DNA of 64,000 nt from Phorcus lineatus (lineage: Eukaryota; Mollusca; Gastropoda; Trochida; Trochidae): NCBI GenBank assembly GCA_921293015.1, contig OV121088.1, positions 24,093,645 to 24,157,644 of the forward strand. Reading direction: 5' to 3'. Made by a program: the position numbers and the translations under genes. Each line of letters begins with the position of its first letter. The stretch's first letter is position 1. Below the pieces are notes generated by a model. It made no database searches, had not been told where the DNA came from, and worked only from the letters and a program-made list of their open reading frames with translations. Below are positions 53,603 to 64,000 of this stretch, in pieces.

Positions 53603-54065
53603 CTGAAATATCTGAGCAGTTATCTGTCCTTAAATGAAACAAATGAAATGAACTATGGTTGTCTGTATACAATCAAGTTCTGTTCAGTTGGACCTTATTC
53701 TATTGAATCATTGAACAGAATCTATGGTTTGTGAATTCCAGTGATCGATGGTTACTTCAATGACACACAAACATTGGTAGAAGTTGGAGCCATTAAGGCT
53801 TGTAGTACAAAGACTATGCAAACATAGACACTATACAAACCACTGCATTCTCCTTGTAGCATTTAAAAGTTGCTGTGTAATACAGAATTTTTAATTATTG
53901 CTTCAATTCTTTGTTCTTTTAAACAAAGTGTTTCTGGATCTTCATCAAAATTAATGTTGGTTAGAACATTTTTGAGAACTTAACATCATTATCGATAATA
54001 ACACATAATTGTTAAGTTGATATCCAGTGAAATGACAGCACATTGGATCTACATTATTACCCAGG
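53603..54065. other. AT-rich stretch, no supported gene
   Basis: Nothing recognised. Confidence 0.35.
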
Positions 54066-54173
54066 GGGTTGTTGAACAAAGCAACTTAACACTAAGGTTA
54101 ACCTTAGTGCCATTCTATAACATTGCACTATAAGGCTACCATAGTGATTTAAGGTTACCTAACAGTTTCGTGC
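54066..54173. mobile_element. MITE, copy 3 of the TAAGGTTAACCTTAG family
   Basis: AACAAAGCAACTTAACAC, then TAAGGTTAACCTTAGTGCC, TATAACATTGCACTA and TTAAGGTTACCTAAC follow the same order as copies 1 and 2, with eroded outer ends. Confidence 0.5.
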
Positions 54174-55559
54174 AATTGGACCTAGAAGGAATTGTACTTT
54201 AAAGGCTTCTTAGTGCTTCATACTTCCTGTTTTGTCACATTTGTACCCATTTTTCCAATTGGGTTGACTGAGAGTAATGGAGATGCCCAGGTCATAAATT
54301 TTTGGTATGTCCACCTGTATTCAAACAAGGGATCTTCTAGCATGATAGGCCAGCATGCCGACTACTTCATCACCATCATTCATATTTTGCTGTTATCAGT
54401 GCATTTACTATTAAAGAGGTAGAGGAGATCCAGGTAGAGAAAGATCTGCAGTATCATTGTGATAATGTATCATATAGTGAAACTGGTAAATATTGAGGAG
54501 GACAAGGGAAAATAGAAATACATGTATAACCTGACTGATAAGTCAATCATAATAGTCATGGAAATTACAGTTTTTTCTAAACATAACTGGAGATCTGATT
54601 GGTTGACAGAACTATTTCTATTCATTCCTTCCATCAGTGAATATAGCATACATGTGTCAGAGAGACTTCAATACAAACATTGTTTTTGATTTCGTATTGA
54701 CTAATATGAAATGTTAAATGTTTAATATGTGGTTTGTTTTACTATTTCATTCACTTAACTGCGCCATGACAATCATTGTTTGTCACGCATGATTAATACA
54801 ATGACTGAGTTCACATGCAACTTGCCTTCACAAAGGTATTTTCCAAAAGTACCGTTAATAATCTTAGTTTTGACTTGGGTGAGAAGAAGATTGATAACCA
54901 ACTGTAAGCTCAGAATTTATAACCATAATCCACTAAGGACAGATAAACCGCAATTCCTCTCATTTTGTTAATCATTCTTAACTCCTCAACTCAAGGGTTT
55001 TACCTATATATATATATTTACAAAAACATCTTGTACTTAACATGTACAGCTCATATAACTCAATTTCTTTCATACAAAAAGAACTATAAGATAAAAAGAT
55101 TTTCTTTCCAATCATTTCACGTTTCAAGCAATTTTATGATTCATGCAAGTTATTTTATGAACATAGCATATAATAAATATTACTAAATTTATTGTCAAAT
55201 GATAAAAAACATGAATAGTTTCAACCTTTTAAGCATTTTATTAATTCTGTTGAGTAAATATTAAGACTTTTATAGCCAAGTTCAAAGCATTCAGTTTTTA
55301 AAACCAGAACAGCCATTGCATGAAGAGGCACCCTGTGGTGAATTTCCAACTCTTTGATCCTTTATCAAAAGTAATTCCTTACTACAATCATCCAGAGAGT
55401 TTACCCTGAGGTCAGATAAATCAAATTATTTCATAATGTGACATCTTTTACACATTGCCTTGAGAAAATGGATTTGAAAGAAGTATGGCATGATGAGATG
55501 AGACACTGTCATCAATTTGACCTCAAACAGACCTAGGATGAGAAACACTTCCTTCTCAC
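54174..55559. other. AT-rich stretch, no supported gene
   Basis: Frames at 54192-54422, 54780-54971 and 54965-55186 lack splice or start support. Confidence 0.35.
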
Positions 55560-55657
55560 CTGCCCCGCTTAAAAAATCTCCAACAAAATTATGAAAGCAT
55601 GCAATATCAACCATTATTACATGCCCTCCACAGACCTCCTCAAATCTATTTACCATC
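55560..55657 (-). CDS. Candidate spliced coding exon, minus strand, possible translation start
   Basis: 98-nt exon with acceptor GGCTTTCTCCTCCTTAG and donor GGGGCAG|GTGAGAAGG, both strong. Only one frame is open: an ATG at 55656 (G at +4) begins MVNRFEEVCGGHVIMVDIAC and continues FHNFVGDFLSGA to the donor, phase 1. The neighbouring candidate exons on this strand do not continue the frame well, so the gene structure is unresolved. No family recognised. Confidence 0.4.
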
Positions 55658-57476
55658 CTAAGGAGGAGAAAGCCAGAAAGCCAGGTTGATAGCCTTCTCA
55701 GTTTATATATATATAGTGTATAGAATCATGTTTATACCTCTTAGATTAAATGTTTAAGCATATATGTATCATTAATCCTTCATCATTATATCATTATTCA
55801 CCTTCTATTATTGGACCATATTAAGGTTGGACATTTTGAATTTCTACTCTGCCAATTTAAATTGAGGTGTATGTACAACAAACAATTTTGAATCTTGATG
55901 GCACATAGATATCTCAGCATATAAAATTGAATTATCTTTGCACCTTAGCTGCAAAATAGATTTAATTCATAGGAATAAGATTAAAAATCATAGCCTTTGA
56001 ATCTAAATTTTTGTTTTGTTGAATTCATTTAGACACATATATCTACATATTGGTTGAAGAAAAAGAAAGTTATATATATATGTAAAGATCTTTCATTTGA
56101 GTTTAAAAAGGAAATTGATAGAATTGGAATTAGAATTTATCAGACTTACTTAGTGGCATGTCAATAAACTTACAAAGTTATGACAATAATAAAATTCTTA
56201 AAATGATCGATTGTTCGATGTCATTTATCACTTGAATTATTGTTAAATTTAGTTTTAACATAAATTTTAACATAAACTGGATAATAGTTGAAATTTTATA
56301 TGATTGTATTAATTGTTTAAACAAAATTAACACATAAATCAGGATAATCTTGGATATTTCTCTTTGGTAATTGAAGTAACCATAAAATCACTAATTTGGA
56401 CACCTGAGGAATAATGAATCACATTTCAACAAAAACAGTCAGTTTATTTTATATTAAGTGATAATAAAGTAATTCATGTTGATATAGAGATAAATCTAAA
56501 GAATAACTAAACCACAACAAGAAATGGACATCATGACAAATTTCAAAACACGAACAAAATATAAATATATTTTACATGGTCATTTCAGATTAGTGGTATC
56601 AATAACTTGTAGAATGAATAGGTGAAATTCTGTTAAATTACTTAACAAAATGATAATTTAATTTAAACTTATGATTGAATATCAGTGACAAATCTTGCCG
56701 ATTAAATTATACAAACATGAGTTTAAATCTTTTCTTCTTTAACTTGATCACTTTGAAATGCATCACTTTATGACAGAAATTCAATTATTTGTTTGACAAA
56801 TGGATGTTTTCAAAATTGTGACGCCTCTCATTTTTATAATTTCTGTGAAAACCATAATGCTACATTGATCTAATTCATTTCAGAAATAAATTTTGATTGT
56901 AAATGTCAAAATCAGTGAATAGCAGCCATTTGGAGTTGTAATTTAACATTATGCTTTCAGGGAAATTTTATTGGTTATAAAAAGTACATAATAATCAACA
57001 AATAAGAAAGAAAAGAAATTTGTGATGAATTACAAGCACAATAACAAGGTAAATATGCAAACGAAAATATATATATTGTAATATATGAAAGATTTGAAGA
57101 TTTTATTCAAAGCATTTGAAATTTTATTGTAATTTGATGACAACATTTTGATATGAAAGGAATATTCATATCTTATATATATATATCTTAACAAATCTGT
57201 AGCCATGCAACCCTGATTTTTTAAGTTTTATTGAAATTTGAGGTTTTTTTTTTGGTCATCTCATATTTAAAATGATAATATATTATGTCAGGACAGCCTG
57301 CAACACCTGTGAGTGCAGTGGTCCCTCTGTTTAACAAACGGCTTTGGGGTCCAAAAACACCAAGCGAGCAAGACAACCGAAAGAGATATACTCACTAGGT
57401 TGCAGATATAGGAATGAAGATATCGTTTGGCAACTTTTCAGTTTTGATAAATAATGCTATATTTGTGTTGTGTTGT
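55658..57476. other. AT-rich stretch with a possible transposon end at 57318
   Basis: CAGTGGTCCCTCTGTTTAAC, followed by AAACGGCTTTGGGGTCC near 57317, resembles a Tigger-type terminal repeat, but no partner end is seen. Otherwise extremely AT-rich. Confidence 0.3.
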
Positions 57477-57559
57477 TTTTTGCAAAAGTGAGTGAGTGAG
57501 TTATTGTTTAACGCCGCTTGGGCAATATTTCAGCCATTAGCGGCGTCTTTTTGCAAAAG
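57477..57559. mobile_element. 59-bp tail-only SINE-like element, copy 5, with target duplication
   Basis: The insert 57489-57547 (GTGAGTGAGTTATTG... CCATTAGCGGCGTC) is bracketed by the perfect 12-bp repeat TTTTTGCAAAAG (57477-57488, 57548-57559). It contains the perfect inverted pair ACGCCGCT/AGCGGCGT. Confidence 0.77.
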
Positions 57560-57731
57560 GATACATTGTATTTGAAATGATTGTCATATTAAAGATTCTT
57601 GTAAAAATCTAAAATCTTCCTAAATGATAGTGCTGTCATGATCGAAGCACAGTGAACCAAAAGCAACTACCTGGTAACATTGGTAAAACAAAATCAACAG
57701 TCACAAATGAAAATAATATATATATGTAAGT

Positions 57732-58006
57732 TCAAAGTAAAGTGAGTGAGTGAGTGAGTTGGGTTTTAACGCCCTTTCAAGAATATTTCACTTATATCGC
57801 GGCTGCTAGTATTATTGCAGGGAGAAAGCCCGCAACACCATTATGGCTATGCATTGCGGTGAAACCTGCAAGCATCACCTGGAACTAGCGAACCATGGGT
57901 GGTACTGTGCTGAAACTCAGTGCAGCATTGCACCCAAACCTGACTGCATGTACAACTGTTCTCTACTGCAGACAAAATTGCAGAGCCCCTGGAGGTCAAA
58001 GTAAAG
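57732..58006 (-). mobile_element. tRNA-derived SINE, copy G, 5'-truncated with target duplication
   Basis: The insert 57743-57995 begins (plus strand) GTGAGTGAGTGAGTGAGTTG and ends CAGAGCCCCTGGAGG, stopping just inside the tRNA head. Direct repeats TCAAAGTAAAG at 57732-57742 and 57996-58006 prove that truncation happened at insertion, the hallmark of target-primed reverse transcription. Confidence 0.85.
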
Positions 58007-58467
58007 AATGTATTTCATATTTGATGAAGTCTGTAGTTCACAAATTTGATATCTCTAAGCACATTGTGTAAGTTTTTGCATAGCAAAAACAAATAGAATT
58101 GCTGTGTGACAGGCCTAAAGCTTTAATACTTATGAGTAGAACTCTTGTTTATTGCAAACAAAGTTGTGTAACTCCTGGTAGTATTGAAATAAAAAAACTC
58201 ACTGACATAAGTATGATCTACAAGTCCTAGACCCTACAATTAATGTACATTACAAAATTTACATTCAACGTGGCATGGTTCTTCCATCTTTTTTTTCATC
58301 GAAACTTTAACCTATATGTTTCTGAAAATGGTAAGAGGTACAAAAGGTAAGAAAACAGTTGGCTCATAATAACCAAAGAAAGTTAAAATGACCACAAACC
58401 CTGAGTTAAAATGGCCAAAGTTTAAGGTCAAAATGGCCTACAGTTAAGAATTGACTTAAACATTTAT

Positions 58468-58989
58468 TAAGTTCATGGAGGTATAAACTTAAAAACCGAT
58501 TTGCAAACTGTGTGAATCTGCGGAGAGGAAACCAGCCGAATTTACCCTCGTAGATGCCATAGACTGGTGGTGGTGTTATGATCTCGATCTATCGGAATCT
58601 GATTAAACAGCACACAGTTCTTAAACTTGTTGAGGAGCCAAGCTTAACTCTGTTCATGAACTTAACGACATTACTTTTCCAACCTCCCTGCAACGGCCGA
58701 GAGAGCATTGAACAATGACATTTGCCTTCTGTGGGGTGGAACACAATTGGTTGTAATTTCTGATAGAGCTCTCTTGTTTATTATGAAAAGAACTACCTTT
58801 AGAACATTTGACAACAATAATTATTTCATACTGAATTATGTTAATTTTTTATTTACCTACTTTCAAGAAGTGGCATTACACAAAGTGTTGCTATTTTTAG
58901 AAAAACATAACTTGTTTACAAATAGTTCCGTCGATAGGCGTGGCTTAATGATGTGACGTCACGAAATTAAGTTTATGGAGGTATAAACT
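58468..58989. repeat. 500-bp segment bracketed by a 22-bp direct repeat
   Basis: TTAAGTTCATGGAGGTATAA at 58468 and TTAAGTTTATGGAGGTATAA at 58968 are direct near-repeats. The enclosed DNA is GC-richer at its left (CTGCGGAGAGGAAACCAGCC, CAACGGCCGAGAGAGC) and ends CGTGGCTTAATGATGTGACG. It could be an insertion with long duplicated ends or a tandem remnant. The 82-codon frame 58708-58956 ends inside it, unsupported. Confidence 0.4.
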
Positions 58990-59052
58990 GAACTTCTATT
59001 ACCGTGTTAAGCGAATCAGATTGACACAAAGCAATTGCTATTCATTTATTAA

Positions 59053-59197
59053 CTTTTACACATAAAAGGAAATTTCCAGGGGGTTCCCTTTGAAAAATGT
59101 TTTTCCTGTCAATATGAACATCTAATAATCTTTATACATAAGAGGTAACTTCCAGGTGGTTACCTTAAAAAGAGATTCCTGTCAACATGGACATTTA
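59053..59197. repeat. Two-copy tandem repeat, 77-bp period
   Basis: CTTTTACACATAAAAGG.AA, TTCCAGG.GGTT and TTCCTGTCAATATGAACAT recur as CTTTATACATAAGAGGTAAC, TTCCAGGTGGTT and TTCCTGTCAACATGGACAT. Confidence 0.65.
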
Positions 59198-61538
59198 CAA
59201 TGGCTTGTCATTATGTTAAAATATTCATATTCATAGATTCATATGTTATATCCCTTACAAAAAAATCTACAGTGCTGCAATAGCTCTGCTTCATTGCAGC
59301 AATGTTGCATCTTTGAGTGAAACATTGTCCTAGGAGTGAAACCGTTGTCCATCATTTTTACGTCGTAAACTGATCATTAACCACAACGGTTCCGCTTAAA
59401 TGAGCAAGGTAAAACAATGCAGCAATGGTTTTGCTTTACACTACTGGGTGAGCTGAGAAGTTAATCATCTACTGAAAAGGTATAATTTGTAAACAAAACA
59501 TCCTTCTCACCATTATTTTTGTTGTTGTAGCTATTTGGTCAAATAAAAAAATGTCAAAAAAGATCTGCAAAAATACTTTGTTCAAAATATTCCTATATTA
59601 ATATTCAAATTTTCAGGGAAGTATTTTCTACCATGGGACATGAATAAAATCTTAGGAAGTTTATTGTTTAAAAAGAATCTAAGAATATACTTGTTTTATT
59701 GAATTATGAAATATTGTACATACATTCATGAGCTGTTTAGATTGTTAAGAGTTTAAGTCATACCATGAAAAGGGAATACTTTATTTTCAAATATAATTTT
59801 CTTTACATTTACTGTTAATACATCCCAGTTTCCTAATATATAGATTATTGCTTCATATATGATTTATTATTAGATTCAATTTACATAATATGATCATTTA
59901 TGTTGAAATCAAAGTTATTTCTTGATAGTCTGAGTGTATGTGAATGGAATATATTTTAAAACAAAGTCATTGCATGATTGATTGAATATTTGAAAGTTTA
60001 TAGTTGGTAGTTTCCAGTTGATATGATCATGCATAATTTGAGGTTTTACAACTTAACCATTTGTATGTTCAATGAAACTTAATTCATTTTAAGTTGTGAA
60101 AAGTTTATTGTATACAGGGTCTGTATTCAATAGGTGTATCTAATTGATGCACTACAAATTATAGGAAATAATTAGCATGTTAAAATGCAAAATATGATAA
60201 AAAAAAGAAGTTATAAATGAATAGTCATTCCATGCATATATTTGAATTGGATTTTAAGAGTTAGATAACACAGAGAAGAAATGAACACAATATCTCGCAA
60301 CTGGCACATAGTCCATATAAAAGTATAAAACGTCATTGGCTACATAGATTATGATGGGTTGAACTTTCATTTTAGTAGGGGACCAATGAATAGAGGGGAG
60401 AAAATCCACCCATTGTCCATGGCTGTAAACAGTTTTGTTAATTGCTACCTTAATAGGTTCATGACTTCATGGATCATTAAGTTGTTAAAATGTTTGTACA
60501 ATAAGTTGTTTAATAGATGTTATTCAAAATGTTTAATTCATGTTGTAATTCATAGAGCCATATTGATATCTTATCAAATTCTTATTAAGGATTTTTTTCT
60601 CAAGACTTATTTATTTCAACTTTTATATCCATGTACATTTGTACATAGATACTTTTTTCATAAACAGGCTGTCTGTATGTTTAGATGTTTAGTTGCTTAG
60701 TATCTAACATCATGTACAAAAGGTTAAATTGTTATATTAGGTTATGATCAGAGAGTATCCTTGGTTAATTTCACATTCAACTTATGTTATTAAATTGAGA
60801 TTAATAGCAAATATAGGAAACATTGATCTGTAAAATAAAATTTTAAAAGGTATTGTTCTCTCAATATTCCATCTGCTTGATATTCAAAGAACACACCTAG
60901 AGAGAATTGTCTTCAAATACACAAAACAATTGAATGCAGATGAATTGGTCATTCACTATTTTATTTATTTGATTTAAGACTTCAAATTTAACATATAAAC
61001 AATCATTCCTGAAACATGTCTGGTTTCAACAAATTCATTTGCCTTTTAAATGATTAATACATATAAACAAAGTCTTTAGGTTAGGTGACATCGTTGATAA
61101 AAATCTATTGGTTACAGTGATGGAGATGGGTGGAGCCTTCAATAAAGAAAATGACCAATGAAATAAGGTTATAATAGGTATCCATTGTCTATAACAGTTT
61201 TATTGCTTTGACAGCTGAATCAATTTGTTGGTCATTAAGCTGTTAACAAGTTTGTTTGTTTAGTAAGGGACATCAGTTACCTAATTACATTTAATCAAGT
61301 TGTGTTTCCAGTTGAATTCAGAGGAAATACCTTGTACGTAACCTATTAGTTCATAATTAATCACAATTAACATTTTAACGAGTTTAGTTGCTTACTAGTC
61401 ACATTACCTAACAGTACCTCTATAGATATTGATCACTCAATTATGTGTTATTTCAAACTGGAGACCAAAAGTGGTATTGGATCTCTTGCTAACGAAGTTG
61501 AAACACCAATCTAATCTCAATACCTTATATGAAACTTT
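59198..61538. other. AT-rich stretch; weak duplication 60390-60500 versus 61180-61250
   Basis: CCATTGTCCATGG.TGTAAACAG and GATCATTAAGTTGTTAA near 60410-60490 resemble CCATTGTCTATAACAG and GTCATTAAGCTGTTAAC near 61180-61250. The 113-codon plus-strand frame 60359-60700 covers the first copy; its Leu/Ile/Phe/Tyr-rich composition and lack of splice or promoter support argue against a gene. Confidence 0.35.
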
Positions 61539-62075
61539 AAAAAGAAATTTATTTGAATTCCTTAAGTTTATTAGTTGATTGACTTTGGACAATTATTTTG
61601 GAAAAGGAAGTAAGGAAATATGATTATTTAACTGAATAGTCTATGTCCAGAAAATTTGGATTGTTTGAATTTAATAGCCTGTTCGTCTTTATATCTTAAA
61701 GAATGCAGTTTGTTTAAAAAAGAAATTTATTTGAATTCCTTAAGTTTATTAGTTGATTGACTTTGGACAATTATTTTGGAAAAGGAAGTAAGGAAATATG
61801 ATTATTTAACTGAATAGTCTATGTCCAGAAAATTTTGATTGTTTGAATTTAATAGCCTGTTCGTCTTTATATCTTAAAGAATGCAGTTTGTTTAAAAAAG
61901 AAATTTATTTGAATTCCTTAAGTTTCTTAGTTGATTGACTTTGGACAATTATTTTGGAAAAGGAAGTAAGGAAATATGATTATTTAACTGAATAGTCTAT
62001 GTCCAGAAAATTTGGATTGTTTGAATTTAATAGCCTGTTCGTCTTTATATCTTAAAGAATGCAGTTTGTTTAAAA
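61539..62075. repeat. Three-copy 178-bp tandem repeat, almost identical units
   Basis: The unit starts AGAAATTTATTTGAATTCC and ends GAATGCAGTTTGTTTAAA, with copies at 61543, 61721 and 61899. Only a few single-base differences (for example TTTGGA/TTTTGA, TTTATTAG/TTTCTTAG) separate copies, so the array is young or homogenised. Confidence 0.92.
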
Positions 62076-63085
62076 TTGTTTCATATTGTTTAGTTTTTCA
62101 AACATATTATTATTAAGGAATTATTTCTAGGTGTTGGAAGAAGTCATTTGCTCCATAGATTTCTAAATGCTTTTCAATTCTCTTTGATTTCAAATAATCT
62201 CATTTTGAATATGTCCAAATAATCTACATCAATCATATAAAGGGAATATATCTCTTGCTTTTATAGATGACTGTACACCTTCAAAACACATAAGTTGAAA
62301 AATTCCCCTTAATCTAAATTCTTATCACATATCAGATAAGTTGCAAATAAACTTGAAAAGTTCAATGTTGTTGAATATATCTAAGCTGATATGATTATAC
62401 ATTTTATGAATTTAACGGATATTTATGAATTCATCCATTTATTTTTTTCATTTCATCATTTCAAGGTAAGAATATGAATTTTTATCAAAATCCTTGACTC
62501 AAATTTATATCCATTACTCATTTCTTAAGAAGTTGTTGCCAAGAAATACCTTGGGTTTTTTTACGACACCACTTCTAAATGCCATTCAATGACTTGATCA
62601 CAGTTTAAGGTCCTTTACACCATTCAGTACCTTCTGCCTCACACCTGATGAGGCTGGACAATATTATCCAATCAGAATGCCTGCAGTCTTATCCCCTTTG
62701 ACTGACTGCAAGACCCAACATCCTGCCTGACCTGTCACTAACGAGGAGCAATGGCTGCCATTAGAAAAAACAACTGATTCTTGATTATTAAAATCACAGT
62801 TGCCAACAGCATAGAAGGGATAATCTTCAGTTGCAAAAACAAAAGTAAGTAGACCATTACTGCTACATACACAGTATAACATCTTAACCTTATTGATCTT
62901 CCTTATATCATGAAAGAGCTGATAAAAAATCATTGAAATGTTGGCTTCACAGTGAAAAAATTGATTTTTTTTTTTTCAAGTCCATTCCCTTAAATAGAAT
63001 ATGTACTGTTGACAGGTTAAGTTGTGTTTTATTAACACTGATTTGTAAAAGTGATAATTAGTTCCTTTTCTTTTATATTATTAAG
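62076..63085. other. AT-rich stretch with a coding-like minus-strand frame at 62664-62933
   Basis: The 89-codon minus-strand frame has a balanced C-terminal half (SNGSHCSSLVTGQAGC, VLQSVKGDKTAGILIG) but no clear acceptor or family. The adjoining CTGATGAGGCTGGACAATAT is GC-richer. Possibly a decayed repeat or host exon. ACTTCTAAATGCCATTC at 62572 echoes strings at 14680 and 22066. Confidence 0.3.
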
Positions 63086-63183
63086 CAAAGATGGCATTGT
63101 TTACATAGGTGTGCACTGAACCATGACTGCTGTGAGAGGAGGAAAGTGGACAAGCCATTATATAACAGGAAACAGCTGGCACT
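63086..63183 (+). ncRNA. Candidate exon of a plus-strand transcript
   Basis: The acceptor TTCCTTTTCTTTTATATTATTAAG and donor CACT|GTAAGTATG are 98 nt apart. Two frames are open (one from ATG: MTAVRGGKWTSHYITGNSWH) but neither joins in frame with the next exon at 63893, so a noncoding RNA is as likely as a gene. Confidence 0.35.
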
Positions 63184-63892
63184 GTAAGTATGTAGACCTA
63201 ATTCTTCAATAAACATGCAGTGTATTTCTCAACTGGTTAGATTAGGAATCGCATCAGAGGGTGCACTCCAATTTACAAATAGATAGTCTTGATTAATTGT
63301 AATTTCATTTTGTGAAAACACAGACAGACTGATTGTCTAATATATGGTGTGGGAAAACTTGATACTATTTGCATATAACCTGAAATTGATAGTTGAAATT
63401 TGCAATCAATAATTGTTAGACAAATAAGTTGTTCCCAGTTTAAGTTTGATCACATGAATTTTCATTTGTTATCATTTCATAACATATGATTAGCATAACA
63501 TAATTTGTATGTATTTATTTCAGTATGAAATTCATTTGATAAAAATTAACACTCATAAATGTTAGTATTGCTGAACTTAAATGTATGTTAATATTTGTAA
63601 TACAGGATTATTATACAAATTTTTAGAGCACTTTATATATTTATTCCTGATATTGAACTTGAAAAATGTTTTAATATAGGAAAAAGTTATTGCTGAACAT
63701 TAAATTTTGAGTTTTCTGTAACTATCAAAGTTTTTACCAACCTTTGGAACAATTGTAAAACAATCACTTAATATTTATATAATTTCAAGTATGGTTTTCC
63801 TTGTATATGATAAATTCTATTCTTTTGATATCATCATCATATCATTATTGGTTATTTGTACAAGTATTGAAAGTTGCAAATTATTGTTTCAG

Positions 63893-63955
63893 TGTGAACA
63901 ATTAACACACATACATGGACACCTTTTGGCCTCACAGGATATATGGTTGTTCAAG
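63893..63955 (+). ncRNA. Candidate 63-nt exon of a plus-strand transcript
   Basis: The acceptor AATTATTGTTTCAG and donor TTCAAG|GTGAGAAC are near consensus. One frame is open across the exon (CEQLTHIHGHLLASQDIWLF), phase 0 at both ends. It continues beyond the window edge and may be coding with exons outside the window. Confidence 0.4.
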
Positions 63956-64000
63956 GTGAGAACTAATAAACCAATGTTTGAAAGATTTTTAAAGTTTGAT

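Noticed and set aside
60359-60700. 113-codon plus-strand open frame
   Set aside because: Leu/Ile/Phe/Tyr-rich AT-driven composition, no promoter or splice sites, and it overlaps a weakly duplicated segment. Frames this long are expected by chance in DNA this AT-rich.
1-64000. CRISPR arrays, operons, bacterial promoters or plasmid origins
   Set aside because: Spliced genes, TATA promoters, SINEs and MITEs show this is animal nuclear DNA; tandem repeats lack spacer architecture.

Overview
This window is AT-rich, intron- and repeat-dense animal DNA. The best guess is a marine gastropod mollusc. It carries a tRNA-derived SINE whose tail reads GTGAGTGAGTGAGTT...AACGCCGC in one orientation, a signature I associate with abalone-like gastropods and other molluscs. 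Alongside it are mollusc-type MITEs with CTTTCACAAA ends, tandem repeats with periods of roughly 70-180 bp, and long intronic deserts. No long single-exon host gene is present. Host coding sequence is seen only as small exons with splice sites, so these calls are modest.

Layout. (1) 1-19.2 kb: exons of a minus-strand host gene. It has a TATA box at about 19.22 kb, a first coding exon at 19092-19148, an internal exon at 8311-8361, and candidate 3' exons at 7825-7917 and 1858-1967. (2) 11.5-25.1 kb: a plus-strand gene of four phase-consistent exons encoding a 61-residue protein, which overlaps the minus-strand gene antisense. (3) 22.4-24.9 kb: a piggyBac-type element with TTAA/CCCTT ends and no transposase, filled with a degenerate tandem array. 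(4) 27.66-32.84 kb: the most striking object, described below. (5) 33-64 kb: mostly intergenic or intronic, with SINEs, MITEs, a dead mariner, foldback DNA, tandem repeats and scattered candidate exons.

The central find is a 5.2-kb segment bounded by TTAA and a perfect inverted repeat (TTAAACGGCCAGTTCGA at both ends). It holds two convergent, intron-containing genes, each with its own TATA box. The plus-strand gene encodes a 320-residue protein with an N-terminal nine-cysteine CXC (tesmin/TSO1-like) motif, a Lys/Ala/Ser-rich linker and a C-terminal domain clearly related to the cytosolic ballast domain of the P2X7 receptor. It lacks the P2X ion-channel part. The minus-strand gene encodes about 158 residues with an AT-hook-like RGRPRK motif and a small helical domain. 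I see no DDE transposase. The segment looks like a transposon, or a transposon-mobilised gene pair, that spreads a CXC plus P2X7-ballast protein.

A second unusual item is a roughly 59-bp repeat present five times, three copies with 12-14 bp target-site duplications and one with a 13-bp duplication carrying one mismatch. It matches the 3' tail of the 315-bp tRNA SINE but lacks the tRNA head and body. One copy is shortened at the end distal to the TCAC repeats, as expected for reverse transcription from the tail. It may be a minimal tail-only SINE.
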